Origin: Spirochaetota bacterium
GTDB taxonomy: Bacteria > Spirochaetota > UBA12135 > COTS27 > JAFLEE01
NCBI GenBank assembly: GCA_017302015.1
Contig: JAFLEE010000074.1
Coordinates: 1 to 25,432, forward strand
Reading direction: 5' to 3'
DNA length: 25,432 nucleotides
This document shows, piece after piece, positions 15,576-23,458 of this stretch (positions within the stretch are counted from its first letter, which is position 1; each line of letters begins with the position of its first letter). A program made the translations under genes and the position numbers. A model generated the notes under the pieces. That model was not told where the DNA came from and did not search any database. It worked only from the letters and a program-made list of their open reading frames with translations.

Positions 15576-16790
15576 TCAGGTAGCCAGCGCCCCCGCCAGG
15601 GCGCACACAATCTCCCGGGCGGCCTCGGCTTTACTCGCCACGTGGAGCGGCGTCTGCACGCCCGCGGCGGAGAGGATGGCGAACTCGGTGTCTTCGGCGC
15701 CGATGCCCACCTCACGCCCCCCGGCCAGGCCGCCCGCGCGATTGGCCACGATCAGGTCGAGGTTTTTAGCCTGGAGTTTGGCGGCGGCGTTGCCCAGCAG
15801 TTCTTGGGTCTCTGCGGCGAACCCCAGAAAGACCTGGCCGGGCCTCTTCGCCAGGCCGGCGAGGATATCGGGGGTGGGGACCAAGCGGAGGGTGAGTTCA
15901 CCCGTGCGTTTGATCTTTTCGGGGCTGGGCGCGGCCGGGGTGAAATCGGCGGGGGCGGCGGCCATCACCAAGGCGTCGCAGGATCCGATGCGTTCTTCGA
16001 GGCGGGCCTTCAGGTCGGCGGTCGACTCGAAAGCGATGCGCTCCACCCCCGAAGGGGCGGGAACCTCGACCTGGCCTTCCAGGTAGAGCACCCGCGCCCC
16101 GTGCGTAAGCAGAGCCTCGGCGATCGACTTTGCCATGCGGCCCGAGGAACGGTTGGTGAGGACGCGCACGGGGTCGAGGGCTTCCCGTGCACCCCCGGCG
16201 GTGACGAGGACCCGCTTGCCGCGGAGGGCGGAAAGCGGGGCATCGCTTTGGGCGGCTCCGTCTAGGATCTTCCGGGCCTCGGCCTCGACGCGATCGATGC
16301 CGGCGAGTCGCCCGACGCCCCAATCGCCGCAGGCGACGGGTCCCTCGTCGGGGTCGACGAAATGCCAGCCCCGGGCCCTAAGGCGCGCCACGTTTTCCTG
16401 GACGATGGGCTGGGCCCACATGCCGGGGTTCATGGCCGGGGCCACGAGCACGGGCCCCTGGTGGGCGAGGATGGAGGTTCCGAGGAGATCGTCGGCGAGG
16501 CCGCAGGCGAGGCGGGCCAGGGTGTTCGCCGTGGCGGGGCAAACGATGAAGAGGTCGCATCCGCGGCCGAGATTGATATGGGTCATGTCGCCACGGCGGG
16601 CCGCGGCGAATGGATCGCTCTCGACCCCGTTGCCGGACAGGGCGTGGAAGAGGGCGGGGCTCACCAGTTCGGCGGCGTGGGAGGTGAGGATGGGCCAGAC
16701 CTCATGGCCGGCTTTTTTGAGCCGAGAGACGAGGTCGAGGGATTTGTAGATCGAGATGGAGGAGGAGACGCCGAGGAGGATTTTCGCCAC
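15576..16790 (-). CDS. coaBC: Bifunctional phosphopantothenoylcysteine decarboxylase / phosphopantothenate-cysteine ligase
   Basis: A 404-residue CoaBC (Dfp), of full family length. It carries out two cytoplasmic steps of coenzyme A synthesis: ligation of cysteine to 4'-phosphopantothenate, then FMN-dependent decarboxylation to 4'-phosphopantetheine. The CoaC half has active-site His71 (DMTHINLGRG), the PAMNPGMW signature at 118-125 and the flap ACGDWGVGRLA with Cys154. The CoaB half starts near 190 with VTAGGAREALDPVRVLTNRSSG (Asn213) and contains EKIKR (291-295), the lysine-rich nucleotide-binding loop. All key residues are present. The start is GTG 16790; an upstream ATG is out of frame. 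A TTGAAT-N17-CACAAT promoter ends 5 bases before the GTG and no Shine-Dalgarno is present. It is divergent from the chemoreceptor gene. Confidence 0.95.
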   Translation of the reverse strand: MAKILLGVSSSISIYKSLDLVSRLKKAGHEVWPILTSHAAELVSPALFHALSGNGVESDPFAAARRGDMTHINLGRGCDLFIVCPATANTLARLACGLADDLLGTSILAHQGPVLVAPAMNPGMWAQPIVQENVARLRARGWHFVDPDEGPVACGDWGVGRLAGIDRVEAEARKILDGAAQSDAPLSALRGKRVLVTAGGAREALDPVRVLTNRSSGRMAKSIAEALLTHGARVLYLEGQVEVPAPSGVERIAFESTADLKARLEERIGSCDALVMAAAPADFTPAAPSPEKIKRTGELTLRLVPTPDILAGLAKRPGQVFLGFAAETQELLGNAAAKLQAKNLDLIVANRAGGLAGGREVGIGAEDTEFAILSAAGVQTPLHVASKAEAAREIVCALAGALAT

Positions 16791-16795
16791 GCGGG

Positions 16796-16824
16796 ATTGT
16801 GGTATTATTCATGGAATAATTCAA
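16796..16824 (-). promoter_or_regulatory. coaBC promoter, -10 abutting the GTG start
   Basis: Minus strand: TTGAAT (16824-16819), a 17-base spacer and CACAAT (16801-16796), with 5 bases to the GTG at 16790. This predicts a leaderless mRNA. Confidence 0.6.
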
Positions 16825-16832
16825 AAGAGCGC

Positions 16833-16861
16833 TTGGCTTCCCGCGGCGTCTCTACCATATT
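16833..16861 (+). promoter_or_regulatory. Chemoreceptor promoter, -10 abutting the ATG start
   Basis: TTGGCT (16833-16838), a 17-base spacer and CATATT (16856-16861), with 6 bases to ATG 16868 and no Shine-Dalgarno. It lies back to back with the coaBC promoter; the two -35 boxes are 8 bases apart. Confidence 0.5.
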
Positions 16862-16867
16862 ACCCCT

Positions 16868-18871
16868 ATGGCCAACCCACGATCGACGCGCTTTCGCCTG
16901 AAGATTTCGCGGAAGATCAACCTCATGGTGATCGTCGCCGTGTTGGTGAGCGCTCCGGCGGCGTTCATCCACTGGGTTTCCCAGGAGCGTTCCTCCGAGG
17001 CGTTGCGCATGGCCGGTCAGAACCTGCTGGTGGTGCAGGCCTTCATGCACGCCGACATGATGCACGATTTGATCCGGGGGGACGTGCGCGCGGCGTTCGC
17101 CTCCACCAATGCCGCCGCGGCCCTTTTCGCCGAGTTCGATGACCACGCCTCGGCTTTCCGCGCCGACGTCGCCGCCGTCTCCTCCTTCCAGATGAGTCCG
17201 CGGGTCGCCCAGGAACTCGCTCCCGTGCGGGGGGCCATGGATCGCTATCTCGCGGCGGCCGAAGACGCCTTCACGGTCGCCCGACGCGGCGACCGCAAAC
17301 AAAGCGAGGGCGCTTGGGCCGGATTCGAGGCGGCCTTCCGCGAGGTCGGCGATGTCTACGAGGGCATCTCGGCCCGCATCATCACCCTCTCCCGCACCGA
17401 GCGGGAAGCCGCCGAAGCCGGCGCGGCGCGCGCCCGCAAACTCTACACGGCCGCATTCGTGATCGCGTTGATCGTCCTGCTCCTGAGTTCGCTCCTCATC
17501 GGGCGCACCATCACCGACCCGATCGCGAAGATGGTCGACCAGTCGCGCGACCTCTCCGAGGGCGAGGGCGACCTCACGCGCCGCCTTTCTGAGCGGCGCC
17601 AGGACGAGACCGGCGACCTGGCCCGTTATATCAACGCGTTCGTCGAGCGGCTTCGCCTGCTCCTCCTCGACACCCGTGGCGCCGTCGAGGAGAGCCGCCT
17701 TACCGGTGCTCGAATGGCCGAGACGGTGACCGCCCAGGGCGTTGCCCTTGAAAAGATCTCCAAAGACGCGCGACTCCTGGCATCCCAAGTCGACCGTCAA
17801 GCGACCCGCGTCGAGACGGTCGCTGGGCTCTCCGCGGAGCAGAAAGCGGTGACCGAGCGCTTCTTGGGCGAATCCCGCAAGATCGCTGGGAGCATCGAAG
17901 AACTCGCGGGCGCCCTTTCACGCCAGGCTTCCGCGGTCACTCAGATGGGCGCCACAGTCGAGGAGCAGGCCGCGACCATCCAATCCATCGCCCAGGTCGC
18001 CCTAAAGGCCGACCAATCCGGAGAGGCCCTCGTCGCCGTCTCCGGCTCCGGGAAGGTGCTCCTGGGCGAGACGGCCGAGCGGGTGAAGCAGATGATCGGC
18101 GCCACCCACGCCGTGGCCGAGTTCACCCGGATCATCCAGACCATCGCCGGCCAGACCAATCTCCTCGCGATGAACGCCGCCATCGAAGCGGCCCACGCGG
18201 GCGAGGCGGGTCGGGGGTTCGCCGTGGTGGCCGATGAGATCCGCAAACTCGCCGACCAATCCAACAAAGAGGCCGCCAAGGTGAAGGCCCTGCTCCAAGA
18301 GGTCGACAAGGTCGCTTCGGGGGTGGACGAACAGCTCCTGCGCACGGCCGAGGCCTTCGACACGGTCACCGGGGAGAGCCAGCAGGTCAGCCAGGTGGTG
18401 CGCCAAGTGCGCACGGCGATGGAGGAGCAGACCCTAGCCAATACCGAATTGGTGCGCGCCGTGGGCGATATCCAAGACTCCTCCCAAACCGTCCAACAAT
18501 CGGTGGAGAGCATCCGCCAGGCAAACCTCCAACTCAACCAGGGTACCGGGGAATTGGCCGAGAAGACCGAGGGGGTCGACGCGGCGATGGTGAAGCTGCG
18601 CTCCCTGACCGTCGAACTCACCGATGGCATGGAGCAATTGCGCCTGGAAGTCGGCGCCATCGACGCCGAATCCCTGCGCGCCATGATGCGCGAGATCCAA
18701 GGACGCCTCGAGGGGCTCGGTCGTCAAGTGGCCCAATTTCGAATCGATATGGGCGCGGGAGGCGGGGCGACGCCCGCGGGGGCCCGCCTCTTGGCTTCTC
18801 ATGAAGGCGCCCAGGTCGCCGGCGCGCTGCCCGCCGATGGCAGCGACGTGCGATTATTGCTAGAATCCTGA
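16868..18871 (+). CDS. Methyl-accepting chemotaxis protein
   Basis: A 667-residue inner-membrane receptor. TM1 is at about 18-36. A helical periplasmic domain (~37-190) follows, with no Cache or PAS motif; it looks like a four-helix-bundle type. TM2 is at about 193-212 ([20 protein letters not shown]). HAMP is at ~213-265 ([20 protein letters not shown], then [16 protein letters not shown]). The cytoplasmic coiled-coil signalling domain runs to about 610, with the conserved hairpin tip at 427-452 ([35 protein letters not shown]). It would control a CheA kinase, for flagellar or type IV pilus-based movement; a pilus ATPase gene lies at the left edge of the window. A ~70-residue tail follows the bundle. 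It is followed after 21 bases by a secreted sensor-domain protein. Confidence 0.93.
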   Translation: MANPRSTRFRLKISRKINLMVIVAVLVSAPAAFIHWVSQERSSEALRMAGQNLLVVQAFMHADMMHDLIRGDVRAAFASTNAAAALFAEFDDHASAFRADVAAVSSFQMSPRVAQELAPVRGAMDRYLAAAEDAFTVARRGDRKQSEGAWAGFEAAFREVGDVYEGISARIITLSRTEREAAEAGAARARKLYTAAFVIALIVLLLSSLLIGRTITDPIAKMVDQSRDLSEGEGDLTRRLSERRQDETGDLARYINAFVERLRLLLLDTRGAVEESRLTGARMAETVTAQGVALEKISKDARLLASQVDRQATRVETVAGLSAEQKAVTERFLGESRKIAGSIEELAGALSRQASAVTQMGATVEEQAATIQSIAQVALKADQSGEALVAVSGSGKVLLGETAERVKQMIGATHAVAEFTRIIQTIAGQTNLLAMNAAIEAAHAGEAGRGFAVVADEIRKLADQSNKEAAKVKALLQEVDKVASGVDEQLLRTAEAFDTVTGESQQVSQVVRQVRTAMEEQTLANTELVRAVGDIQDSSQTVQQSVESIRQANLQLNQGTGELAEKTEGVDAAMVKLRSLTVELTDGMEQLRLEVGAIDAESLRAMMREIQGRLEGLGRQVAQFRIDMGAGGGATPAGARLLASHEGAQVAGALPADGSDVRLLLES

Positions 18872-18892
18872 ACCCTAGAGTCGGAGACACCC

Positions 18893-19423
18893 ATGAAACC
18901 CACCTTCCTCGCTTTCTTTCTCCTTGCGACTGTTTGGTCCTCAGGCGAACCGCTCGATGCTGCGCTCCAAGCGAAGGTCGAGCAAAAGCTCGCCGCGATC
19001 AAGTCCTGGGGAAGCGACTCGGCGATCATCGAGGGCGTGCGCAAGCACAACGCGGGGCTCGCCGATGGGCTTAAGGGCCTGGACAACGACAAGTGGAAAG
19101 CGATCGGCGGCCAAGACGACCTCGTCCGGGGCCTGACTCGCAACGCGGTGGCCGAGCGCCTGAAGGCCCTCAAGGATCCCACGATCTCGGAGTGCTTCGT
19201 TTCCGGCGCCGACGGCAAGAAGGTGGCCTTCCTCTCCAAGACCACTTCGTGGAGCCACGCCGGGAAGGCGAAGCATGAACAGCCCATGGCCGGTAAAATC
19301 TGGATCGGCCCCGTCGAGGTCGACGAGTCCTCCGGGGTGAAGCAGGTCCAGGTCGCCTTTCCGGTGCTCGACGGGAAGGCGATCGGCTCGGTGGTCGTCG
19401 GACTGAACTTGGCTCGCCTGTAG
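18893..19423 (+). CDS. Secreted stand-alone Cache/PDC-like sensor-domain protein
   Basis: A 176-residue protein with a signal peptide (~1-18) and no other membrane segment. The mature part resembles a free-standing periplasmic PDC/Cache-type domain family. It has an N-terminal helix around KSWGSDSAIIEGVRKHNAG, then ISECFVSGADGKKVAFLSKT (strand-turn-strand with the DxxG turn). It also has IWIGPVEVDESSGVKQVQVA and a closing strand pair ending GKAIGSVVVGLNLARL, the usual last strands of Cache domains. GGAG is well spaced before ATG 18893, and the gene lies 21 bases after the chemoreceptor, so the two are probably co-transcribed. The likely role is to bind a small ligand in the periplasm and present it to the receptor, which lacks a Cache domain; that is inference. 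Confidence 0.72.
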   Translation: MKPTFLAFFLLATVWSSGEPLDAALQAKVEQKLAAIKSWGSDSAIIEGVRKHNAGLADGLKGLDNDKWKAIGGQDDLVRGLTRNAVAERLKALKDPTISECFVSGADGKKVAFLSKTTSWSHAGKAKHEQPMAGKIWIGPVEVDESSGVKQVQVAFPVLDGKAIGSVVVGLNLARL

Positions 19424-19425
19424 CG

Positions 19426-19489
19426 CCTCCGCGATCCGTTTCGCCCGGTTTGTTTGGCCGGGGAATGCGCGACCGCCGGGCCGCGGAGG
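19426..19489. terminator. Nested inverted repeats between the sensor gene and the RND gene
   Basis: Outer arms CCTCCGCG (19426-19433) and CGCGGAGG (19482-19489) are perfect complements. Inside, CCCGG (19444-19448) and CCGGG (19458-19462) pair around a 9-base loop. Placed right after the TAG stop of the sensor gene, it may act as a terminator or mRNA end structure. No T-tract follows directly. Confidence 0.4.
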
Positions 19490-19509
19490 ACCCCCGGAAC
19501 TCCATTGTT

Positions 19510-19518
19510 TGATACAAT
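19510..19518 (+). promoter_or_regulatory. Extended -10 promoter for the RND permease gene
   Basis: TGATACAAT is a TGn extended -10 with a strong TACAAT hexamer. It ends 6 bases before ATG 19525. No -35 is visible. It predicts a leaderless transcript. Confidence 0.6.
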
Positions 19519-19524
19519 CGGGGT

Positions 19525-22500
19525 ATGACACTCTCCGATCTTTCGATCCGGCGGCCGGTATTCGCCTGGATGCTCATGGCGGCCCTCATCATTTTCGGGG
19601 CCATCAGCATGGGGCGCCTCGGGGTCAGCCAGATGCCCGATTACGACTTCCCGGTGCTCACCGTGAACGTCCAATGGCCGGGGACCGCCCCGGAACTCAT
19701 CGAGAGCGAGATCGTCGACCGCATCGAATCGGCCCTCATGGGCATCGACAAGGTGCGCGACCTCACCAGCACCATCCGCCCCGGTTCCGCCAACATCACT
19801 GTCGAGTTCGAGATGGAGCGCGACGTCGACGCGGCCATGCAAGACGTGCAGTCCCGCCTCTCGGCCATCCGCATGCCGAAGGACGTCGATCCGCCCACCG
19901 TGCGCAAGTCGAATCCCGACGATTTCCCCATCATGTTCGTGGCCCTTTCGGGAAAGCGCAGCCTGCGCCAACTCATGGACTACGTCGATAATTCGCTGAA
20001 AGACGAGATCCAGACGATCCCCGGCGTGGGGGACATGACCTTCGGCGGTTACGTCGACCGCAACCTGCGCATCTGGATCGACAACACGAAATTGCGCGCC
20101 CGCGACCTGACGGTCATGGACATCGCCCAGGCGGTGCAGGCCGAGCACTTCGAGGCCAGCGCCGGGGTCATCGAGAACGAGAAGAACCTGATGACCGTGC
20201 GCACCCTCGGCGAGGCGCCCACCCCCGAGGCGCTCATGCGCATCCCGATCAACCGCCGGGGGGGCAAGCCCATCTTCGAGCAGAACATCGTCCTCGGCGA
20301 CATCGCCCGGGTCGAGAACGGGCTCGCCGATCGGACGAGCGCGGCCCGCATCGACGGGAACACCGCCGTGGGCTTCGGCATCATGAAGGTCCGCGGCGAG
20401 AACGCCGTGGCCGTGGGCAAGCGGGTCCGCGCGAAGGTCGACGAGATCAACAAGGTGATGCCGAAGGACTTGAACCTCAAGGTCAACGCCGACTTCACCG
20501 TCTTTGTCGAGCAGTCCGTGGAGGAAACCCAGCGCAGCCTGCTCCTGGCGGCCCTCGTGACGGCCCTGGTGTGCTTCCTCTTCCTCGGCACCTGGAATAG
20601 CGGTTTCAACGTGCTCCTGTCCATCCCCACCTCGATCATGGGCACGTTCATCGTCATCTATTTCATGGGCTTCACCCTCAATATGTTCACGCTGCTCGCC
20701 CTCGCCCTGGCGGTGGGCATCGTGGTCGACGACGCCATCATGGTGCTCGAAAACATCATCCGCCACCTCCACATGGGGAAGGACCGCGTCCAGGCCTCCC
20801 TCGACGGGGCCCGGGAGATCACATTCGCCGCCGTGGCGGCGAGCACCGCCGTCATCGCGATCTTCCTGCCGGTGGCCTTCATGTCGGGCATCATCGGCAA
20901 GTTCTTCTTCCAGTTCGGGGTGACCCTCTCGGCGGCGGTGGCGCTCTCGCTGCTCGAGGCCATCACCCTCACGCCCATGCGCACCTCCCAACTCCTCACC
21001 CAGGGGGCGAGGATCAGCCGCATGGAGCGCGCTTCTATCGCCGTCTTCGATTTCCTCTCGCGCGGCTACCGGAAGGCCCTGGGGTGGGCCCTCGGCCACC
21101 GCCTCGCCACGCTCCTGGGGGGCGCCTTGATCTTCGCCCTCTCCATCGGCATCTCCTTCTGGGGCGTCCCCTTCCTCTCCGGCAAGTTCGCCTTCGCGGG
21201 GTTGCGCACCGAGATGATCCCCACCCAAGACCAGGGCATCTTCTCCCTGCGCCTCCTCGCGCCCCCCGGCACCTCGCTGACCTCCATGATCGAGCGTTCG
21301 GTCAAGGTCGAGGAGTACCTGAAGGGCCGCCCCGAGGTCTCCCGCGTGTACGTGGCCGTCGGCGGCTCCGATTCCAGCAGCGGGTTCGTGTTCGTGAACC
21401 TCGTCCCGAAGGATAAGCGCAAGAAGGGCCAGGTGCGGATCATGGACGAGGTGCGCAAGGACTTGTCTAAATTGAAGGACGTGCGGGTGGTGGTGCAGGA
21501 TCCCTCCATGCGTGGGTTCACCTCGCGCCGCTCCTACCCCGTGGAGTTCAATATCCGCGGCGCCGAATGGTCCGTGCTCGCCGAGAAGGCCGACAAGATC
21601 ATGGCGCGCATGAAGACCACCGGGCTGGTCCAGGACGTCGATTCCGACTACCGCACCGGCATGCCCGAGGTGCGCGTCACCCCGAACCGCAACCGGGCCG
21701 CCCAGGCCTCGGTGAGCATGCTCGACATCGGCAATACCATCGACGCCGCCATCGGCGGGATCCGCGTCGGGAAGTTCACCGAGGGCGGGCGGCGCTTCGA
21801 CGTGAAGATCCGCCTCGAGGCCCAGGAGCGCAAGCAGGCCACCGATATCGGGAGCCTCCAGATCCGCACCCCCTACGACCAGATCCTGACGTTGCGCGAC
21901 CTCTCCTCGATCGAGGTGAAGCCCTCGGTCCAGACGCTCACCCGCCGCGGAAGGCAGCGCAGCATCAACATCACCGCGAACATGGTGACCGGCAAGAGCC
22001 AGACCGAGGCGATCGCCGCGGCGACCAAGATCGCCAAGGAGGAGCTCCCCGAGGGCTACCGCACCACCCTCAGCGGCGGCAGCCAAGCCTTCACCGACTC
22101 CTTCAAGAGCCTGGGCTTCGTCATGCTCCTCGGCCTCATCATCGCCTACATGATCCTCGCCAGCCAGTTCAACTCCTTCGCGCACCCCGTGACGGTGCTC
22201 CTCGCCCTGCCGTTCTCCGTCTCGGGGGCCTTCCTCGCGCTCCTCATCACGGGGCAATCGCTCTCGCTCTACAGCATGATCGGCATCATCCTGCTCCTGG
22301 GGATCGTGAAGAAGAACTCCATCCTCTTGGTGGAGTTCGCCAACCGCCAGCGGGAAGAGGGGCTCGATCCGGTGGAAGCCATGCTCAAAGCCGGTCCCAT
22401 CCGCCTGCGGCCCATCCTCATGACCTCCTTCGCCACCATCGCCGCGGCCATCCCGCCGGCGCTCCTCTCCGGTCCCGGTTCGGAGACGCGCATCCCGATG

Positions 22501-22632
22501 TCGATGACCGTCATCGGCGGGGTGCTGGTCTCCACCTTGTTCACCCTCTTCGTGGTGCCCTGCGCCTACGGGTTCACGGGCCGCAAGCACAAGGATCCGC
22601 CGGCGGCGACCCAGGTGCAGATCACCGAATAA
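19525..22632 (+). CDS. RND-family efflux permease (AcrB/HAE-1 type)
   Basis: A 1035-residue inner-membrane pump, full length for the AcrB/MexB family (about 1040). It uses the proton gradient to drive drug, solvent or lipid export as a trimer. Visible features are: N-terminal IRRPVFAWMLMAALIIFGAI (TM1); DYDFPVLTVNVQWPGTAPE; porter domains; TM4 with VGIVVDDAIMVLEN, in which Asp402 and Asp403 are the proton-relay pair (AcrB 407/408); and TM10 GIVKKNSILLVEFAN, in which Lys930 matches AcrB Lys940. The second half repeats the first (LASQFNSFAHPVTVLLALPF). No membrane-fusion partner or outer-membrane channel gene is adjacent within the window. A TACAAT extended -10 abuts the start. A 1263-codon antisense frame opposite it is an artefact of codon bias. 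Confidence 0.94.
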   Translation: MTLSDLSIRRPVFAWMLMAALIIFGAISMGRLGVSQMPDYDFPVLTVNVQWPGTAPELIESEIVDRIESALMGIDKVRDLTSTIRPGSANITVEFEMERDVDAAMQDVQSRLSAIRMPKDVDPPTVRKSNPDDFPIMFVALSGKRSLRQLMDYVDNSLKDEIQTIPGVGDMTFGGYVDRNLRIWIDNTKLRARDLTVMDIAQAVQAEHFEASAGVIENEKNLMTVRTLGEAPTPEALMRIPINRRGGKPIFEQNIVLGDIARVENGLADRTSAARIDGNTAVGFGIMKVRGENAVAVGKRVRAKVDEINKVMPKDLNLKVNADFTVFVEQSVEETQRSLLLAALVTALVCFLFLGTWNSGFNVLLSIPTSIMGTFIVIYFMGFTLNMFTLLALALAVGIVVDDAIMVLENIIRHLHMGKDRVQASLDGAREITFAAVAASTAVIAIFLPVAFMSGIIGKFFFQFGVTLSAAVALSLLEAITLTPMRTSQLLTQGARISRMERASIAVFDFLSRGYRKALGWALGHRLATLLGGALIFALSIGISFWGVPFLSGKFAFAGLRTEMIPTQDQGIFSLRLLAPPGTSLTSMIERSVKVEEYLKGRPEVSRVYVAVGGSDSSSGFVFVNLVPKDKRKKGQVRIMDEVRKDLSKLKDVRVVVQDPSMRGFTSRRSYPVEFNIRGAEWSVLAEKADKIMARMKTTGLVQDVDSDYRTGMPEVRVTPNRNRAAQASVSMLDIGNTIDAAIGGIRVGKFTEGGRRFDVKIRLEAQERKQATDIGSLQIRTPYDQILTLRDLSSIEVKPSVQTLTRRGRQRSINITANMVTGKSQTEAIAAATKIAKEELPEGYRTTLSGGSQAFTDSFKSLGFVMLLGLIIAYMILASQFNSFAHPVTVLLALPFSVSGAFLALLITGQSLSLYSMIGIILLLGIVKKNSILLVEFANRQREEGLDPVEAMLKAGPIRLRPILMTSFATIAAAIPPALLSGPGSETRIPMSMTVIGGVLVSTLFTLFVVPCAYGFTGRKHKDPPAATQVQITE

Positions 22633-22644
22633 TCGCCGCGGCGA
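22633..22644. repeat. 12-base palindrome in the convergent gap after the RND gene
   Basis: TCGCCGCGGCGA is a perfect palindrome directly after the RND stop codon, in the 51-base gap to the convergent comB end. It may contribute to termination, but there is no T-tract and such palindromes are common at this base composition. Confidence 0.25.
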
Positions 22645-22683
22645 TCTCGGGAGCGCGCCGGCCCCCGTTCTCCCCGGGACGGA

Positions 22684-23391
22684 TCAGGCCTTTTCCACCA
22701 GGAGGAGGCCCTCGGTGCGGCGGACCCGCATGGCGAAATCGAAACGATCGACCCGCATGGCGCAAGCGAGATCCGCGGCGGGGCTGGCGCTCCCCATGGG
22801 AAGCGTGAAACGCCTCCCATGGGTCGATCGGCGCACGCGCTCGAGGTAGGGGCGGGCGTCCAGACCGGGCGCGCCGGCGCCCCCATCAGGGGAGGGGCTC
22901 CGTAGGAGGGCCTCCAGGTAATCCGCCAGGGCGAGGTCCGCGTCCCCTTCCGCTTCGGGGCCGACCCCGGTGGCCACGAAGGTTATTTTTTCGGGGGCGA
23001 GCGCGCGAAGCCGCTCCGCCGTGGCCCGGGCGGTGGCGAAGCCGCTGACGTAGATCGGGTCCGCCCGCAGGCATCGGGTCACCCCCTGGGTGCCGGCGGT
23101 GGTGCGTTGGACGAGGGTGCGCCCCGTGAGGTCCATCCCCTCGAGGGCGGCGGGGGAATTGCCGAGATCGAATCCCGGCGGGGGGAGGCCCCCCACCTCG
23201 CCGGTGAGGAAGCAATCGGGGAAGCGTCCCCGGAGGCCGAAGGCTTCCTCGACGGTCGAGACCAGGGCGATTTTCGAGGCGCCGCCGGCGAGGGCGTAGG
23301 CGGCCGTCGTGAACGCGCGCAGCACGTCGATCACCACCGCGGCCCCGACCGTATCCGCGCAATCATCGAGGGTGGCCCGGTGGAATTTCAT
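22684..23391 (-). CDS. comB: 2-phosphosulfolactate phosphatase (ComB family)
   Basis: A 235-residue ComB-family protein, near the usual length. ComB hydrolyses (R)-2-phospho-3-sulfolactate to 3-sulfolactate; in methanogens this serves coenzyme M synthesis, and in bacteria its use is often unclear. Family motifs are in order: VVIDVLRAFTTAAYALAGGA (19-38), GEVGG (64-68), FDLGNSP (74-80), RTTAGTQG (96-103) and a late VATGVGPEAEGDADLALADY with acidic residues for Mg2+. ATG 23391 gives the family-typical N-terminus; an upstream extension of 57 residues would cross the promoter and the divergent gene. No Shine-Dalgarno is seen. The -10 TAGAAT at 23437-23432 would give a leader of about 33 bases. 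No other coenzyme M or sulfonate gene is in the window. Confidence 0.88.
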   Translation of the reverse strand: MKFHRATLDDCADTVGAAVVIDVLRAFTTAAYALAGGASKIALVSTVEEAFGLRGRFPDCFLTGEVGGLPPPGFDLGNSPAALEGMDLTGRTLVQRTTAGTQGVTRCLRADPIYVSGFATARATAERLRALAPEKITFVATGVGPEAEGDADLALADYLEALLRSPSPDGGAGAPGLDARPYLERVRRSTHGRRFTLPMGSASPAADLACAMRVDRFDFAMRVRRTEGLLLVEKA

Positions 23392-23431
23392 GGAAGCACG
23401 CCTCGTCGGATCGGAAGGGTTTTCACGATGG

Positions 23432-23453
23432 ATTCTACAGTGGGTAGTACAAT
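23432..23453. promoter_or_regulatory. Back-to-back -10 elements of a divergent promoter (comB and glycosyltransferase)
   Basis: On the plus strand TACAAT (23448-23453) ends 5 bases before ATG 23459. On the minus strand TAGAAT (23437-23432) faces comB. Together they form an imperfect dyad, ATTCTAC-N8-GTACAAT (6 of 7 pairs). No convincing -35 is seen for either direction. Confidence 0.45.
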
Positions 23454-23458
23454 AGCGC

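Noticed and set aside
16805-17800. A 331-codon minus-strand frame opposite the chemoreceptor
   Set aside because: It has no motifs and would overlap the coaBC and chemoreceptor promoters.
18799-22590. A 1263-codon open frame antisense to the RND, sensor and chemoreceptor genes
   Set aside because: It is Asp/His/Gly/Glu-rich with no domain, spans two real gene boundaries, and mirrors the strongly supported RND permease. Long antisense frames are expected with this GC-rich third-position bias.
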